This document shows, piece by piece, positions 6,286-7,394 of a stretch of 7,394 nucleotides of DNA. Made by a program: the position numbers and the translations under genes. The DNA comes from an uncultured Bacteroidota bacterium (lineage in GTDB: Bacteria > Bacteroidota > Bacteroidia > Chitinophagales > Chitinophagaceae). Every line of letters starts with the position of its first letter. Position 1 is the first letter of the stretch. The stretch is from positions 1 to 7,394 of the forward strand of contig CAINOM010000565.1 in assembly GCA_903851455.1 (NCBI GenBank), written 5' to 3'. Under the pieces are notes generated by a model that was given only the letters and a program-made list of their open reading frames with translations, had not been told where the DNA came from and ran no database searches.

Positions 6286-7311
6286 ATGCCGTCCCTTCAG
6301 GAGCAAATACAAACACACGAGCAGGAAATTAAGGCGTTCAGCCCTGCAGATGCCACAGAACTGGAAAACTACCGTATCCGTTTTCTCGGTACCAAGGGTA
6401 TCGTAAAGCAGCTTTCGGGCGAGATGAAGAGCGTGCCCACCGAACTCAGGAAAGAGGCCGGGCAGTTGCTCAATGCCTTCAAACAACTGGCTGAGGAAAA
6501 ATATGAGGCGTATAAAGAGCAATACAGCGATGGGGCCAGCAAGGGACCGGCAATTGACGTTTCTCTTCCCGGCAGCCCGATCCCGATAGGTACCCGGCAC
6601 CCGCTCCGCATAGTAGAAAATCAGATAGTTTCCATTTTTGAGAAGATAGGCTTTAGCGTAGCTACCGGCCCTGAGATAGAAGACGACTGGCACAACTTCA
6701 CTTCGCTGAACATGCCCGAGCATCATCCTGCCCGCGACATGCAGGATACGTTCTATGTCTCCCAAAATCCAGATTGGGTGTTGCGCACGCATACTTCATC
6801 GGTGCAGGCGCGCATACTGGAAACACAACCATTGCCAGTGCGCGTCATCTGCCCTGGCCGCGTATATCGTAATGAGACTATATCAGCACGGGCGCACTGC
6901 TTCTTCCACCAGTGCGAAGGGCTTTATGTTGATAAGAACGTCTCCTTCGCTGATCTGAAGCAGACCCTGTATTACTTCGTCACCGAGATGTTCGGCGCAG
7001 ATACCAAGGTTCGTTTCCGTCCTTCCTACTTCCCGTTCACCGAGCCAAGCGCCGAGATGGACATCTCCTGCACCGTTTGTGGTGGCAAGGGGTGCAACCT
7101 CTGCAAGCACAGCGGATGGGTAGAGATCCTTGGCTGCGGCATGGTACACCCCAATATGCTCCGCAACTTCGGCATAGACCCTGACGTCTACACCGGCTTC
7201 GCCTTCGGCATGGGCGTAGAGCGCATCACCCAGGTAAAATTCCAGGTGAATGACCTGAGGTTATATTCTCAGAATGATGTTCGGTTTTTGCGACAGTTTC
7301 AGGCGTTGTAA
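6286..7311 (+). CDS. pheS: Phenylalanyl-tRNA synthetase alpha subunit
   Basis: A 341-residue catalytic subunit of the cytosolic alpha2-beta2 enzyme that activates phenylalanine with ATP and charges tRNA(Phe); length is normal for the family. Residues 1-85 form the N-terminal coiled-coil tRNA-binding arm; the class II catalytic core fills the rest. Visible landmarks are GSPIPIGTRHPL (96-107), the motif 1 region GFSVATGPEIEDDWHNF (122-138), LRTHTSSVQ (166-174), motif 2 GRVYRNE (191-197) with FHQCEGL (207-213), and motif 3 GFAFGMGVER (304-313). All key blocks are present, so the gene is intact. A CxxC-x4-CxxC cluster (Cys 262, 265, 270, 273), of the sort seen in PheS of Bacteroidota and some other phyla, replaces the short loop of the E. 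coli enzyme and could bind zinc. The ATG at 6286 aligns with the usual PheS start; an in-frame TTG at 6256 lies upstream of the promoter box and is rejected. pheT is not adjacent within the window. Confidence 0.98.
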   Translation: MPSLQEQIQTHEQEIKAFSPADATELENYRIRFLGTKGIVKQLSGEMKSVPTELRKEAGQLLNAFKQLAEEKYEAYKEQYSDGASKGPAIDVSLPGSPIPIGTRHPLRIVENQIVSIFEKIGFSVATGPEIEDDWHNFTSLNMPEHHPARDMQDTFYVSQNPDWVLRTHTSSVQARILETQPLPVRVICPGRVYRNETISARAHCFFHQCEGLYVDKNVSFADLKQTLYYFVTEMFGADTKVRFRPSYFPFTEPSAEMDISCTVCGGKGCNLCKHSGWVEILGCGMVHPNMLRNFGIDPDVYTGFAFGMGVERITQVKFQVNDLRLYSQNDVRFLRQFQAL

Positions 7312-7362
7312 AAAAGGTCAATCAAAACAAACAAAGACGATAAAAAAGTTGAATAGAGTAGT

Positions 7363-7390
7363 GTCATGGTGAGCCCCGCCGAACCATGAC
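7363..7390. repeat. Palindromic REP-like element downstream of pheS
   Basis: GTCATGGT, 12 bases (GAGCCCCGCCGA), ACCATGAC: a perfect 8-bp inverted repeat 51 bases past the pheS stop. It resembles, from memory, the dispersed GTCATGGTGAGC...CGAACCATGAC palindromes found in many copies in some Bacteroidota genomes. No U-run follows within the four bases that remain, so a terminator cannot be claimed. The 7312-7362 stretch before it is A-rich with no gene. Confidence 0.65.
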
Positions 7391-7394
7391 CTGC

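Noticed and set aside
6079..6792. 237-codon open frame on the minus strand, opposite the start of pheS
   Set aside because: It is antisense to the strongly conserved pheS coding sequence and its translation shows no recognisable domain; it runs through the AT-rich intergenic region by chance.
7363..7390. Intrinsic terminator of pheS
   Set aside because: The hairpin is plausible but no U-run is visible before the window ends, and its sequence fits a dispersed palindrome better.

Overview
The window looks like a chromosomal segment from a member of the Bacteroidota, probably a gliding or surface-attached environmental lineage such as the Chitinophagales or Sphingobacteriales; the exact taxon is inference. 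The evidence is a giant PKD-repeat protein ending in a type B C-terminal sorting domain of the type IX secretion system (T9SS), a PorP/SprF-family outer-membrane protein encoded directly behind it, a PheS of the Bacteroidota style with a four-cysteine insertion, and promoter elements of the Bacteroidota form TAnnTTTG. These systems are essentially confined to this phylum.

Layout. The left 6 kb is read entirely on the minus strand. In transcription order it holds a 1504-residue secreted adhesin-like protein (1508-6022, GTG start), a 357-residue PorP/SprF protein (435-1508) whose ATG overlaps the adhesin stop codon by one base (TAATG), a gap of about 130 bases, and a 99-residue two-helix membrane protein (3-302) with its own candidate promoter. 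A 263-base AT-rich divergent intergenic region (6023-6285) follows, with two perfect inverted repeats. The right 1 kb is pheS on the plus strand (6286-7311), the alpha subunit of phenylalanyl-tRNA synthetase, with a promoter so close to its ATG that the mRNA should be nearly leaderless. The last 80 bases carry an 8-bp palindrome that resembles a dispersed REP-type element.

How the genes fit together. The adhesin has a Sec signal peptide, fourteen PKD-type modules (two or three degenerate), three Ig-like modules with Cys-rich loops, and a type B sorting domain. Proteins of this class are exported through T9SS and generally rely on a PorP/SprF partner, so the two overlapping genes form a substrate/partner unit. 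The PorP/SprF reading frame opens with four 7-bp tandem repeats immediately after the ATG, which could make it a slippage-controlled (phase-variable) switch; this is the most interesting testable point here. pheS is an unrelated housekeeping gene that happens to be divergently oriented. No mobile element, CRISPR array, tRNA or rRNA was seen.
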